Assembly: GCF_020360975.1 (NCBI RefSeq)
Contig: NW_025408683.1
Span: forward strand, 620,001-684,000
Direction: 5' to 3'
From: Hirsutella rhossiliensis
Taxonomy: Eukaryota; Ascomycota; Sordariomycetes; Hypocreales; Ophiocordycipitaceae
Length of the DNA: 64,000 bases
A program made the translations under genes and the position numbers. Of the stretch, positions 1 to 11,969 are shown piece by piece. How positions within the stretch are numbered: the stretch's first letter is position 1; each line of letters starts with the position of its first letter. The notes under the pieces were generated by a model. The model searched no databases, was not told where the DNA came from, and saw only the letters and a program-made list of their open reading frames with translations.

Positions 1-367
1 AAAGGAGGGTAAGGGTTGAGGGGAAGTAAAAGTAGCGATAGCTTCCTATAGAGGTAGCGAGAGATAAGACGGATATACTAGTAACGGCTAGAAAGGAGGG
101 GAAAACCTAGTAAAAAGCTCGGTAGTTAGAAGGATATTAGTAGCTTCTTTAAGTAGGATCTTCTTTATTAATTAAGATACTAGATAGGTATAAAGAGGGG
201 CGTTAGATAGAGGAAAGAAAGATAATTAAGGCAATATAATAACTACTCCCCTACCTTTATTACTGCCCCTATAAGAATTAAATCTCTCTGCCCTACCTAT
301 CCGACCCCTTACTTTTAATTTTACCTTTATATAATTTTATATACTTCTTATATCTCTCTTCGTAAGA
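1..367 (-). repeat. Copia-A LTR, truncated by the window edge
   Basis: This matches, in reverse complement, the first three quarters of the 476-bp Copia-A LTRs at 2832-3307 and 8686-9161. Its outer end, at 361-367, matches the shared LTR terminus. The rest lies left of the window, so it could be a solo LTR or one end of a further Copia-A copy. Confidence 0.85.
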
Positions 368-2831
368 ATATAAGCGGGCCTAGTATTATAAAAAGCGCTT
401 TATATAAGACTTTATATTTATAAATAGTATTAACTTTAATACTATAGACTTACTAAGTCGGTCTTTAATTACCTATATATAGTAGTTACTACCTTTTATA
501 AGTAAGAGGTCTATTATAAAGTCTATTTATATATATATATATAACTAGTTAAGTATTAAAAGCTACTTAAGTAGCCCTTTAAGCTATACTTTTAAGATCT
601 TAGTATCGCTATAAATATTATAGTTATAAAGAAAGTAATAAATATAGTACTATAAGAGGGGCTAGTAAAGGTCCCTTATAAGGCCTATTACTATACCTTA
701 CTAGCTTAGGTAACCTATAATACTAGAGTTATATATAAGCTAAACTAGCCTCCCTTAGTACTTATTTTACTTATTTAGCTTTAGCGGTTTATCCTTCTCC
801 TTAACCTTTATAGTATATAGTATACCTAGTACCTATAGTCTTTCCCGCTAATATAAGTACTCTTATAAGTCGATATAATAGTTAGCCACTTATACTTTTA
901 GCTCTAGCTTTAAATCTAAGCGTTATATACTAAACTTAATAGCGTAGCGTACGCTCTTATAAGTATAGTTAAGAAAAGATATTTTATCTTATAAGTATTA
1001 AAGGGCTTTATCTTAAAAGACCCTTACTATATACGCTTTAGGGCCGGTCTATCTCTTATCCTTAAACTAAGGCGGAGGTATAAAGAAGCGCTTATTTATT
1101 AGCCTTATACCTTCCTTTATTAAGGAAGCTCCTATATAGGTCTATACCGCTTTTTATAAGATAAGCTATAGGTCTTACGCTTCGATATTCGCTCTTATTA
1201 GCCTATCTTAATCTCGCTAAGAAAGCGTATTTAGTATTATAAAGTCCCGCTTTAGCTAGTACTTAATTATAAAGTTAAAGTATTAAAGGTACTCCGCTTA
1301 GTAGGCCTACTACTTTAAGAGGTACTAGTAGGTTATAAAGTACTTAAGGTTCCTATAATCTATAAGAACTTTAAAGCTTTTATAGCTTTAAAGCTTTACT
1401 TACTATTACTTAAGGTAGCTAATAATCGCTAGTATCTTTTTATTATAAATAGCGTAATTCCGCTCTACTAAGGTTAGCTTATAAAAGTAAAACGCTATTA
1501 GTTACTTCTACTTATTTACCTTATAAGAGAGCGTCCCTTTAAGTACCTAGCCGCTATAGTCTACTTTAATTAATATAAACTAGTTAAAGTCCTACTAAAG
1601 TAATACTAAGGCTTATAAGAATAGGTTCTTAAGTATATAGAACGCTCCTTTCTATATAGGCCCTTAATAAAAAGCGGTCCTCTTCCTAGTAATCTCGTTT
1701 AAGGGTATTATAATATAAGAGAAGCCCTTAATAAATATCTTATAATAGTTCGTAAACCTAAGAAAGCTCTATATACTTATTTATATAGTTAGGGCCGCTT
1801 AGTCTTAGATTACTTAGATCTTTATAGGATCTACCTATATACCTACGCTTATATAAATAATAAAGCCTAGGTACTTAACCCTTTTAAACTTAAGTTTATA
1901 CTTATTTAAGTTAAGGTAGAGCCTATAAAGTTAGAGATACTTTAAGACTATTTATACTTTTTATATATAGTCCTTATAAGAGCCGCTTATATAAATAAGG
2001 ATATTATCTATATATATAAAGGCGACCTTATTAAGTAAGTCTTAAAGTATATTATTAATATAATACTAAAAGGTAGCGGGCGCTCTTAAAAAGCTAAAGG
2101 GCGTTATAAGCTATTTAAATAAGCTATAGCGTATATAGAACGCTATTTTCTACTTATTACCTTTTAAGATCTATACCTTATAAAATACTTATTTTATATC
2201 TAGCTTTATAAACTACTTTACTTTTAAAAGGTTATAGAGCGTATTTAATATTAAAAGTAAAGGGTAGCGGTCTAGCCTTATAATTACGTTTAAGGCCTTA
2301 TAGTTATAATAAAACTATATCCTACCCCTTTTTTTTATATATTATTACTTATATATAGCCTTTAAGGCTATAATAAGGTAAATAAGGGCCTAGGCCCTTA
2401 TTAGTAGTTATAGCTAGCTATAAAGCCTAGGGGCTTATAACTAATTAAGGAAAAGGTAGCTTTAAAGGTAAGGATAAAGGAAAAGTTAGTTTAGTTTCTT
2501 TTATATAGTAATTTTCCCCCTTAATAGCCCTAGGGCCCTTAGGTTACTTCTTAGTTTATATATAAATAAAACTAGCGCTCTTACTTTAGAGCTACTTACT
2601 TAAATAAAACCCTTATTTAAGAGGTCCCTTAGTATCTTCTTTAGTATAAGTAGCTCTATATATAATATACTATATAGTAGTTTAAATAGTATAAGTAGTT
2701 CTTACCCCTTTTTATTAATATAGAGTATAATCTTATAGTTTACCCTTAGCTTATATAAGTTAAGCTTATTTACTTCCTAAGACTTAAATAGTAGTAAAAG
2801 GTTATAAAAGCGCTTTAGTATCTACTACTAT
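368..2831 (+). other. unassigned RIP-degraded sequence with coding remnant
   Basis: This 2.5-kb stretch lies between two Copia-A LTRs in opposite orientation. A plus-strand frame from about 1690 to 2450 can be read with only TAA/TAG interruptions, as expected when Gln and Trp codons are hit by RIP, which suggests a former protein-coding sequence. I do not recognise the family. No reverse transcriptase, integrase or transposase motif was found by eye. It is the sequence into which Copia-A copy 1 inserted; the target continues at 9167. Confidence 0.4.
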
Positions 2832-3307
2832 TCTCGCGAAGAGAGATATAAGAAGTATATAAAAATATATAAAGGTAAAATTAAAAGTAAGGGGTCGGAT
2901 AGGTAGGGTAGAGAGATTTAATTCTTATAGGAGTAGTAATTATAGTAGGGGAGTAATTATTATATTGCCTTAATTATCCTTCTTTCCTCTATCTAACGCC
3001 CCTCTTTATACCTATTTAGCATCTTAATTAATAAAGAAGATCCTACTTAAAGAAGCTACTAATATCCTTTCGACTACTAAGCTTTTTACTGGTTTTTCCC
3101 CTCCTTTCTAGCCGTTGCTAGTATATCCGTCTTATCTCTCGCTACCTTTATAGGAAGCTATTACTACTTCTGCTTCCCCTCTTACCCTTACCCTCCTCTC
3201 TATACCTCCTTTTAGCTCCTTCCTTAAAACCTATTTTTTAGCTTCCTAGGTCCCTCGTACTAAGGGATATCTCCGAGAACTATAAAATTAGGCCACGCCT
3301 CGCGATA
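2832..3307 (-). repeat. Copia-A copy 1, 3' LTR
   Basis: 476 bp, a direct repeat of 8686-9161. The boundary is fixed by the TSD ACTAT to its left and by the shared internal sequence that starts at 3308 and again at 24699 in copy 2. Confidence 0.9.
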
Positions 3308-3399
3308 TACCCCCTTAGCTATAGCCTGCCCTTATAGAAAGGGTAAAGCTAAATACCTAGGCCGGTAAGCGTATAAAAGAGGTCTTAGTCTATACTTAT

Positions 3400-6300
3400 C
3401 TCTTACTTAAGAAATCTAGGTTTTAGCTCTAGGCTCTTTTAGACCTACTTTAGGAAAGGGGCCTTAAGGAGGAAATTAAGTCCTATAAGAAAGGGGGGCT
3501 TTTCTAAGGTTAAGTCCTTAAAAAGGGGGCCTTTAAGAAGAATAAGTCCTAATTAAGCTAGGGGCCCTCCTCTAGGATAAGTCCTAATTCCTTTCTTTAG
3601 CTATAGACGTCTCCTTCCTCCTACGTACTATTAGCTCCTCTCGTAGACTCTTAAGGCGGGCTTTTAAGGATAGCTTCTCTCGAACGTCTTCTAGCCTAAT
3701 TTACTATAAAAAGATAGCTAGCTTCTACTTCGGTAGGGGCTTCGTAAGACCGTTAGCTTTTATCGATACCGTTAGAACCTAACGGACGGAAATAAGTCCC
3801 CTTTAGACCTCTTAACGTAACTAATACTAGTAAATATCGATATACTATAGCTAGGTCGATAACTTACTATTTTCTATAAGAATTCGTATAGTCTACGTAT
3901 TATTATATTCTATAGCTAATAGGGTCGGAATTTATAATCGTAGAGATATTAGTAGCCGGCTAAGGAAAATCGCTTCTTTTAACGCTTCTAAGAGAGCTAG
4001 TAGCTCTGCCTTTATACTAGAAGTCGTAACGGTAGCTTGCTTCGAAGCTCTTTAAGTAATAGTTCCTTTAAAAAGGGATATAATATACCCTTATAAGCTC
4101 TTTCTATCTAAGGAATTATCCGTAAAGGATAAATCGCTTAAATAAAGGAAGATTTCGGTAGCTTATTTCCTTCCCTGCCCTCCTAGGCGTAGACTATATA
4201 ATCTCGTTAAATAGAGATAAAGGATAGCTCTATCTACTACTTCTTAATGCCTAGGGCTAGGATTCTAGTTATACTTAGCTAGCCGGGAGACCGTAAAAGA
4301 GATATCCGGTCTAGTAGAAATAGCTAAAAAAAGCAGGGAGCCTACCTTCTATTAATATTAGTATTTCTCTTACTCCCTAGCTTAAAAGGACGGATTAGGT
4401 AAAGGCTCTTCGCTTAATATAGGCGTAGAGGGAAGCTTCTTATTAAGGGAATTAGGGAGGAATTTATACGCGACCTTATCGATATAGGTATCTTAAGTAA
4501 GCTAGATAGTCCGTTAGGACCTATTCTAAAGGATTCGTATCCCTAGGAACTACTTTAGCTCTCTAAGCTTAGTTATCTTATACCTTTATTATAGGCCTTA
4601 TATAGCCTCCCTAGTAGTAGCTTCTTCCTCTTTTAGGTAGGCCTAATTAATATCGTCGACGTAAAAGAAGACTATAATTTTACCCTTCTATATTATATAC
4701 GGTTTCTAAGGGACTTTCTTAAAGCCTAGGGCTTTAAGGGAACCTATTAAATGCTATTACTAAAGAAGGGGTAATCTTTATAGTCTATATAGAGCTTTCC
4801 TAAGCTATAGAACCTTTCCTAGTTATTAGAAACTAAGAGGAAGTTATATATAAATAACTTCTTCTTCCTCGAAAGGGTAGTTAACGAAGGCGTTAACTAT
4901 ATCTATTTAATCGAGCTCGAGGTCGAATTCTACTACTATAGCTATAAGGGTCCGAAAAGACATCCCTACTAAGGTAGTTACCTTAGTAGGTAGATCCCCC
5001 TTTTCCTATTAATTCCTATAAATAACTAGCTAGGCTTTATACTTTTAAAGGAAGCCGTGTTTATTAGTCTTATAGATAAAGACCTACTTATAGCTAAGGA
5101 CCTATTTTCCTCTTACCTTTTCCTTAAGGACCTCTTTAAAAGACCCTATCTCCTCGTATAAGGCTAAGTAGTCTTTCTAAGCCTAGAAAAACTAGTCTCT
5201 AAAGGGGTGTTTTTCTAGCTACTTTTAGTTTACTAGTAGGTCCGGGAGGTCTCTTTTATATACCTTCCTTGCTAATAACTATAGCTTAAAGAGCCGGCCT
5301 ACTATAAACGCTCCGTAGAAACCGTCTTCTATTAGCGTTAGGTAGAAGTCGGAAAAACGATCGAAATAAAAGAGAGGTTAGTCTTCTTTAGTATCCGTAT
5401 CGGGCCCTATACCTTCCTTTACTTCTCGAAGTAGGGATAAAAAGGCAGCCGGGTAATCCTTTAAGAGAGGTGCCTTTCCTACCCCCTTAGGGGCCGAGAT
5501 AGGATGACTAACTAAAAAAGCTGCTTCTAGATCTTCTTCTTATTCCGTAAGAGGAGGCGTAGGGAGGTAGGCGTATTCTAGCTTTACCGCTTTCCTATAG
5601 TCTCCTTCTTCGTCTAGATTATTTAATCTAGTAGCTTCCTCTTCTTCTTCTTCGAAGTCGGCGTTATCCTTAACTACTTTAACGTCGGTTTCTTCTTCCG
5701 TTTCTTCGTCTAGGACCTCTTCTTAAGACTATTAAGAAGGGGGGATTTAAATCTTCTAAATTAGCTAACGTTAAGAGAGTAAGAGCGGCTATTAATCCCT
5801 CTTTCCGTCGAAGAAGCTAGGTTTATTAAAAATTATATCCCTAGTCGAAATAACCTTCTATAAAAGAGGAATCTAGATCTAGAAGATATTTATAGAATTA
5901 TAATTAACGAGGTAACTAATAAAGGCTCTTAGATTAAGCTTTTATTTCTTCTTCCTTTTTAGCTATATATCGGTAGTTATTATATATACCTTATAGCTAT
6001 AGGCACGAAGGTAGGCTAGTAAGGCCCTCTTCTTCGTAAAGAGCTTAAGGGGGGATTTCTAGTCTATTCCTTAGTTTAGTCCCCTAGGGTCCTTAAGGTC
6101 CCTCGGGGTCTAGTTCTAAAGGTAATAGGCGGTCTTAACGACTTCCCTTTAAAGGTCGTATAGAATCCTTATAGTAAGTCTTATCGTATAGGCCCTTTCT
6201 ATTATAGTACCCCCTAGTCTTTCTGCCCCTCCGTTCTAGGCCTAGGTATTCGGTGCTAATAGGAGGGGTAAAATACCCCTTTTTCGAAGCTAATTTAAGA

Positions 6301-8600
6301 TATCCTTTATAAATAGCTCTCTATTAGACCGTATCTTCTTTACCTTATAGCTAAAGTAGGATTTTATCTAGTTAACGAAGTCCTAGAGGGCAAACTAGTT
6401 ATACTTACTTAGGTAGGTCTATAAGAAATAGGGGAAAACTATCCCTAAAAAGGCATCTATAAAAAACATTACCCTAACGAAGCTTTCTTAATCCTTAGAG
6501 ACGTCGGTTTAGTCGACCTAAATTTCCTTATATAGCTAGTCCGGCCGTATTAGGGTCTATTTAAAAATTCGTCTCTTAGTCTTCCCTTAGCCATAGTATT
6601 TATATTTAATAGTCTTTAGGCCCCTTATTCGTACGCCCTATTATTAGCCTAGCTTATATAAAGCTAGGGGGCCTAGGTAACTAAGTTATACGTACTAAAG
6701 AAGACTGTCTCCTTAGGCTGCCGGAAGAGGTTCCTTTAAACCTACCCTCCTTTAAGTAGGGAAAGCTAACTTCTTAAGAGATTCCTTCCTAAGGATAGGT
6801 CGGAATTCGAGAATAAATTAACCGAATTTTTCCTCGATAAGCCCGATAGTCTAATTCTTCTAGACTAGCCTTATAGGCTTAGACGTCGTATCCTAGAAGA
6901 TTCCTTCCTCTCGAAGAAGGCGGAAGGAAATTAAGCTCGTTAAAAATTAAGGGTAAAAAGCTACCCTTTTTCGTCGAAGAATTCGTAAAGACCTATTAGG
7001 TAATTTTATCGTGAAATTCACCCTTTTATATCCCTCTATCTATACGGTTAATTCCCTAGTAATAAGGTATTCCCTCTATGCCTTCTTAAAAGACTAGAAT
7101 CGTAAGAGTATATTATAGATATCGAGGGAAGCACTAGAGTTAAGGATAGCTGATTTTCGTAGGGGATAATTAGAGGGCTCTAACGGTTAGTCTTAGCCTT
7201 ATTAATCTATAGGGAAGACGAAGGCCGGATTTACTATACTAATGACCTTTCCTTAAATTTATAGCTCGAATAAGGGTAGTAGCGTTTATTGCTATTTCTT
7301 AGCAACCTAAATCTCGTTTATTTTCTTCTATAACGAGGGGTCCTCCTTAAGAGACTATTATATTATTTCTTATAGCCTCTTTAAAGGGTTAAATCCTTTA
7401 GGTCGGTTTTCCTTAAAGACCTATTAGTATTATAATAACTAATAGCCTAGGGATTTATAGGCTAAGCAGCCGTTTCGCTTAGTCTTTTATTTCTTCGAGG
7501 AATCCTTATCCCGATCTAGAAGGTCTGCTTAAAAACCTCCCCTTTTTGCTCCTTATTGCTAATATTAACGAGGTTCGATTTCGACTAGTTCCCTGATTTT
7601 TCGACTAACGGACTAAAAGGTCTATTAAGGGACTAGTCGGGCCGGTCTAACTAATAGGACCGGGGCCGGGCCCGGAGTAAGATACGTAGCCGGGGCCGGG
7701 GCCGTAGCTATAGTTAACGACGGCGTTAATGCTCTTAAGGGAGGAGGAGCTAAAGGAGCACTAGCCGCAGTAGTAGCAGCGGGAGCCGTAGCAGCTATAG
7801 GGGTAGCAGGTCGAGCCGTCTAGGTCGAGTGCTAGCTACGAAGGAATAAGACTACTTACTATTATACTCTAGCAGCCTCTTCGTTTAGTTCCCGGCTAGC
7901 CTCTTAAAAGATAGTCGAGTAGCCGTTACTAATAGGCTTTATTAGTAAAGATATATCCTATAGCTACTAGCCGGAAAGAGCTTCTATAAGGAAGTATTAG
8001 TTAGCTTCCTCGAGGATTTCTTCCTACGTAGCTAGCTACGAAGAAGCTAGTAGGTTCCTAGTAGAAAAGGCTCCTAGGTATACTATATAGGTCTTCCTAA
8101 TACGGTTAGGTATATAGCCCCTCGAGAGAGCTATTAAGGTCTCGAGCTTTAAAAGCTACTACCTAGGAGTCTCTTCCTCTTAAAGAGTAATTAGCTTTAT
8201 AGTACTAACGGATTCCGTTATTACTATACGTACGGTAGTTAGCAGCTTCGTCTTATAAAGGTATTCCTTACGGTAACTCTCGTAGTTACCTAAGGTAGTA
8301 GAAAAAGCTCTCTACTATATAGAGGTTAGCTCGGAGAAGAGGGATACTCCCTCTATAAATTCCGTTGCCCTAGGACGAAGAGGGGGCTCGAGAGGGTCCT
8401 ACTTATTAAAGAAGACTAAATTATAGATAGTTCTATCTATACGAGCCTATAGCTCCTTTACCTACTTATCCTAATCTTAGGGCTCTATAAGAATCGTCCT
8501 ATAGACCGTAAGGATAGTAGAGGAGTTAGTTTTCGTTATCGTTACGGAAGAGGGGGGATAGAAAAGTTAGGTAAAAATCGGCTTTTCTAATAAGAGGGGT
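3400..8600 (-). pseudogene. Copia-A copy 1 gag-pol remnant
   Basis: The minus-strand frame is broken by many stops. The reverse transcriptase box reads F-Y-V-D-D-I at about 4651-4666, so here the catalytic Asp pair survives. Integrase is readable at about 6100-6450, with the copia hallmarks Q-N-G-G-A-E-R and R-T-P. The N-terminal, gag-side part at 7640-7830 is GC-rich and low in complexity. In a live element this polyprotein would supply capsid, protease, integrase, reverse transcriptase and RNase H in virus-like particles. The stops are mainly TAG/TAA at former Trp and Gln codons, which points to RIP rather than ordinary decay. Confidence 0.85.
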
Positions 8601-8685
8601 AAAAGGAAGCTATAAAGGATATAAGAAAGGTGCCTTTTATAGTAGCTAGAAGGTATAGGAATTCTATTCCTCCTAGGCTTATAAC

Positions 8686-9161
8686 TCTCGTAAAGAGAGA
8701 TATAAGAAGTATATAAAAATATATAAAGGTAAAATTAAAAGTAAGGGGTCGGATAGGTAGGGTAGAGAGATTTAATTCTTATAGGAGTAGTAATTACGGT
8801 AGGGGAGTAGTTATTATATTGCCTTAATTATCCTTCTTTCCTCTATTTAACGCCCCTCTTTATACCCGTTTAATATCTCGATTTATAAAGAAGATCCTAC
8901 TTAAAGAAGCTACTAATATCCTTTTAACTTCTAAGCTTTTTGCCGGTTTTTCCCTTTCTTTCTAGCTATTACTAGTATATCCGTCTTATCTCTCGCTACC
9001 TTTATAAGAAGCTATCGCTACTTCTACTTCCCCTCTTACCCCTACCCTCCTCTTTATACCTCCTTTTAGCTCTTTCCTTAAAACCTGTTTTTTAGCTTCC
9101 TAGGTCCCTTATACTAAGGGATATCTCTAAGAACTACGAAATTAAGCTACGCTTCGCGATA
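8686..9161 (-). repeat. Copia-A copy 1, 5' LTR
   Basis: 476 bp, ending at the TSD copy ACTAT (9162-9166). It differs from its partner LTR mostly by transitions, several of them CG in one copy and TA in the other. Confidence 0.9.
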
Positions 9162-9166
9162 ACTAT

Positions 9167-10955
9167 AGCTTAGCGGCTAACTTTAGCTTTTTTATTTAAA
9201 GGGCTTTATTAATATCCGCTAAGCTAACTATATAGACTACTATATTAGCTACTACTTAGCCTTCCTCCCGCTTTACTTATTATATAGTTCTTATAAAGAT
9301 AAAGGTAAGGACTTTTTATACTAAGTATAAAGCTTATATACTTAATCTTATACTTATAAAACTATTATTATAGTAAACCTATTATTATATAAGCTTAAAC
9401 TATAGCTTCTTTTAATATAAAACTAAGTATAACTTTATATATAATAACTAAGGTTTCTTAAGAATTAAGGGAAACTTTAGTTAAGGGATTATATAAGCTA
9501 TAATAAGCTTATAGTAACTATTAACCTTTATAGCTAGCTATATAATACCCTTAATTACTATACCTTTTATTATACTTAAAGCGCCCTTTACTTACCTTAA
9601 GGCGATCTTTTCTACTAGTACTTATATCTCTTATATAAGCGCCTTATTAATTATAGCGTAGTATTAGTAGCCCTTATTTATAATAGCAGCGATAAGTAAG
9701 GAGTTATTAATTATAACTTATATTAAAGTAGGCTCTTCTTTTATATAATCGGATAATTCCTCTTTCTCTTTTATTAGTATTAGTAATTAAGGCTCTAGAG
9801 CCTATCTTTATTTTAAAGCTACTCTTTTTCCTTTAAGTCTAAGGGCGCGGAGTCCTCTTTATTATTTAAGGTAAAAAGTAGTTCTATCTTCGTTACTTAA
9901 ATAGCTATAGGCCGCTTAGCTAAAAGGAAGGGGCACTTTAATATAAAGTATATAAACGCGCTATAACGTAGGTAATAGCTATTAGCCTTCCTTTTCTTAA
10001 TTTCCTTACTTATTACTTACTTCGCTTACTACTTAAAGTATAGGATAGTATAAAGGATATTTAATAATAACTTCCTACTATATTTAGCTCGGTCTATATA
10101 AGTAGCCGATATTAAAGTATCCTTATTAATATTAATAGTTAGCTATACCTCTTATAAAGGGGCGGTAATCTTATTACCGCTATATAGTATATACTTATAT
10201 AGCTTTTAAAAACATAGCGTTTACTTATAGCCTTATACTACCTTTATTAACCGGCTTATATACTCGCTATAGTTAGTAGGTATAATTATAAGGATAAGTA
10301 GCTCTTATAAAGCTAGTATAATTAAGTTCTATAACTATATAAGCTTCGCGCTATCTTTCTATACTATAGTTCCCGCTACTTATAAGAGCGTCTCTTTAAA
10401 GTTAAGGAGGGATTTACTAAAGGTCTACCTATCCCTTTACCTAAGGGTCTATAGCTTATCCTATACTTTCTCTTACTTTTATATATTACCGAATATATAT
10501 ATAAGGTATTAAAAGAAGTCTTATAGGTCGCGTTTACCCTTAAGGCTGCCCTTATCTTAGAATCTAAAGATCTACTATATCTAGGGCTCTAATAGTATAT
10601 AAAGGAGTAAATACTATACTATATTATAATAGCCGTTTAAGCTTTATTTCTTATTTATTATAAACTTTATCTATAGCTAGCTAAGGAAGAAATAAAAAGA
10701 CTTAAGCTTACTATCTTAAGTTAGCTAGGAAAGTAGCTTTTATATTAGTAGTACCGCTACTATAACTAGCGTTATAGAGGTTATAGGGGTTAACGCTAGT
10801 CTTATAAATAGCTCCCTTAGTATAGTAAGAACCTTATACTTCTTACTAGCTATTACGCTTTTAATCGCTTCTAAGATAGCTATAATACTTTATATCCGCT
10901 TAAGGGGTAGTAAGGTACTCTTTTAAGGAAGTAGTACCCTTTTTAAGGAGATATC
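9167..10955. other. unassigned RIP-degraded sequence
   Basis: This continues the target interrupted by Copia-A copy 1 (original junction 2831/9167). A small inverted repeat, GCTTAGCGG with CCGCTAAGC, lies at about 9170-9235. Long plus-strand stretches are interrupted only by TAA/TAG, so parts were probably coding, but no family motif is recognisable. The last 50 bases (about 10912-10969) match 13245-13298 just upstream of a Copia-C LTR, so at least the right edge is Copia-C 3' internal sequence. Confidence 0.4.
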
Positions 10956-10969
10956 TATTAAATCTATTA

Positions 10970-11753
10970 TTATTATTATTATTATTATAATTAAAATTAT
11001 ACTAGTAACCTATTTAAAGGTATCTAGAACTTTAATATTAAATAGGAGGGAAAACCTAAAGTACTTAAAGGAAAACCCTTCCTTTTTTTATAGCTAGTCC
11101 GCCCTTATACTAGGTCGCGGTTATAATATATAGGAATCTTACGCTAGCTATCTTAAGTATTATTATAGTTAGTTAGAATTATATTAGCCCTATTATAAAG
11201 TAACCTTAGAAAGTAACTCTTTTATATATATACGGTATATAGCGTTAATTAGTAGTATAAGCGTTTTTAGTTAATAGTTAATAGTTAATTATATAATTAT
11301 CTTTAACCTTATCCTATAATAATATCTTCTTAGGCTTTACTTTATTTTTCTATTATAAGGCTTAGTAGGCTATTTTTTATTAATACTAGCTTTTAGCTAG
11401 GCTAGTAGTTAAGTTATTATACTAGCTTTACGCTATATTTATTAAGTTACTAGTATTAACCCTAGGTTTTTATTTTTGTTAGTTAGGGGGCCCGGACTAA
11501 GGTTAAGGGGAGGTCCTAATAAATTTATTACTAGGTCTAGGTAAGCGAGATCTAGGCCGGCTTACTTATAGTAGGGCTAGACTACTAGTATATTTATAAG
11601 CGCTTTTAAAAGCGCTAATTAGCTAATTAATAAGTAGGTTAATATAGTCTACTAGTCTAACTAAAAGTTAATTATACCCTTAGCTAGATTTAAACTAACT
11701 CTAGCGTTATAGCTAGTAGGCTTCCTAGGTATATAACTATTATACTATAAGGG
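10970..11753 (-). mobile_element. SINE-like element copy 1, full length
   Basis: A 784-bp element with its head on the minus strand at 11753 and an (ATT)n tail at the left (10970-10995). The head is tRNA-like over about 77 nt: a 6-bp acceptor-like stem CCCTTA/TAAGGG, A box TAGTATAGTAG, and B box AGTTTAAATCT, which is GGTTCRAATCC after transitions. Flanking repeats TATTAAATCTATTA (10956-10969) and TATTAAAACTATTA (11755-11768) form a 14-bp TSD with one mismatch. The empty site is seen at 13285-13298. TSD length and tail indicate LINE-type target-primed insertion. The length is unusual for a SINE. Confidence 0.7.
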
Positions 11754-11969
11754 TTATTAAAACTATTAATTAATAGCTTATATTATTATAGAGTAAGTAG
11801 AGGTATATATATAAGTACTATTTATAGGATAATATTAATAAGCTATATAAAGCTTTTCTATATATAGCTAGCCTATATATATATATATAGGATCCGGCCC
11901 TTTATATATAACTATATAGCTTAGGCTATAGCTTAAGCTTATAACTTATAATAGTTAAAGACTCTTATA

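Larger units (their letters stand above)
2832..9161 (-). mobile_element. Copia-A copy 1, full-length LTR retrotransposon
   Basis: A Ty1/copia-type element of 6,330 bp, flanked by the 5-bp TSD ACTAT at 2827-2831 and 9162-9166. Direct 476-bp LTRs lie at 2832-3307 and 8686-9161. Their ends read TCTCGCGAAG and CTTCGCGATA, an inverted repeat. Coding runs on the minus strand, so the 8686-9161 LTR is the 5' LTR. Integrase lies upstream of reverse transcriptase in the coding direction, which is the copia order. Copy 2 at 24222-30563 is colinear with it. Confidence 0.93.

Noticed and set aside
1..3307. Copia-A LTRs facing each other as terminal inverted repeats of a DNA transposon
   Set aside because: Each belongs to an LTR element: the right one has a direct-repeat partner and a 5-bp TSD. 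The inverted arrangement is coincidental.
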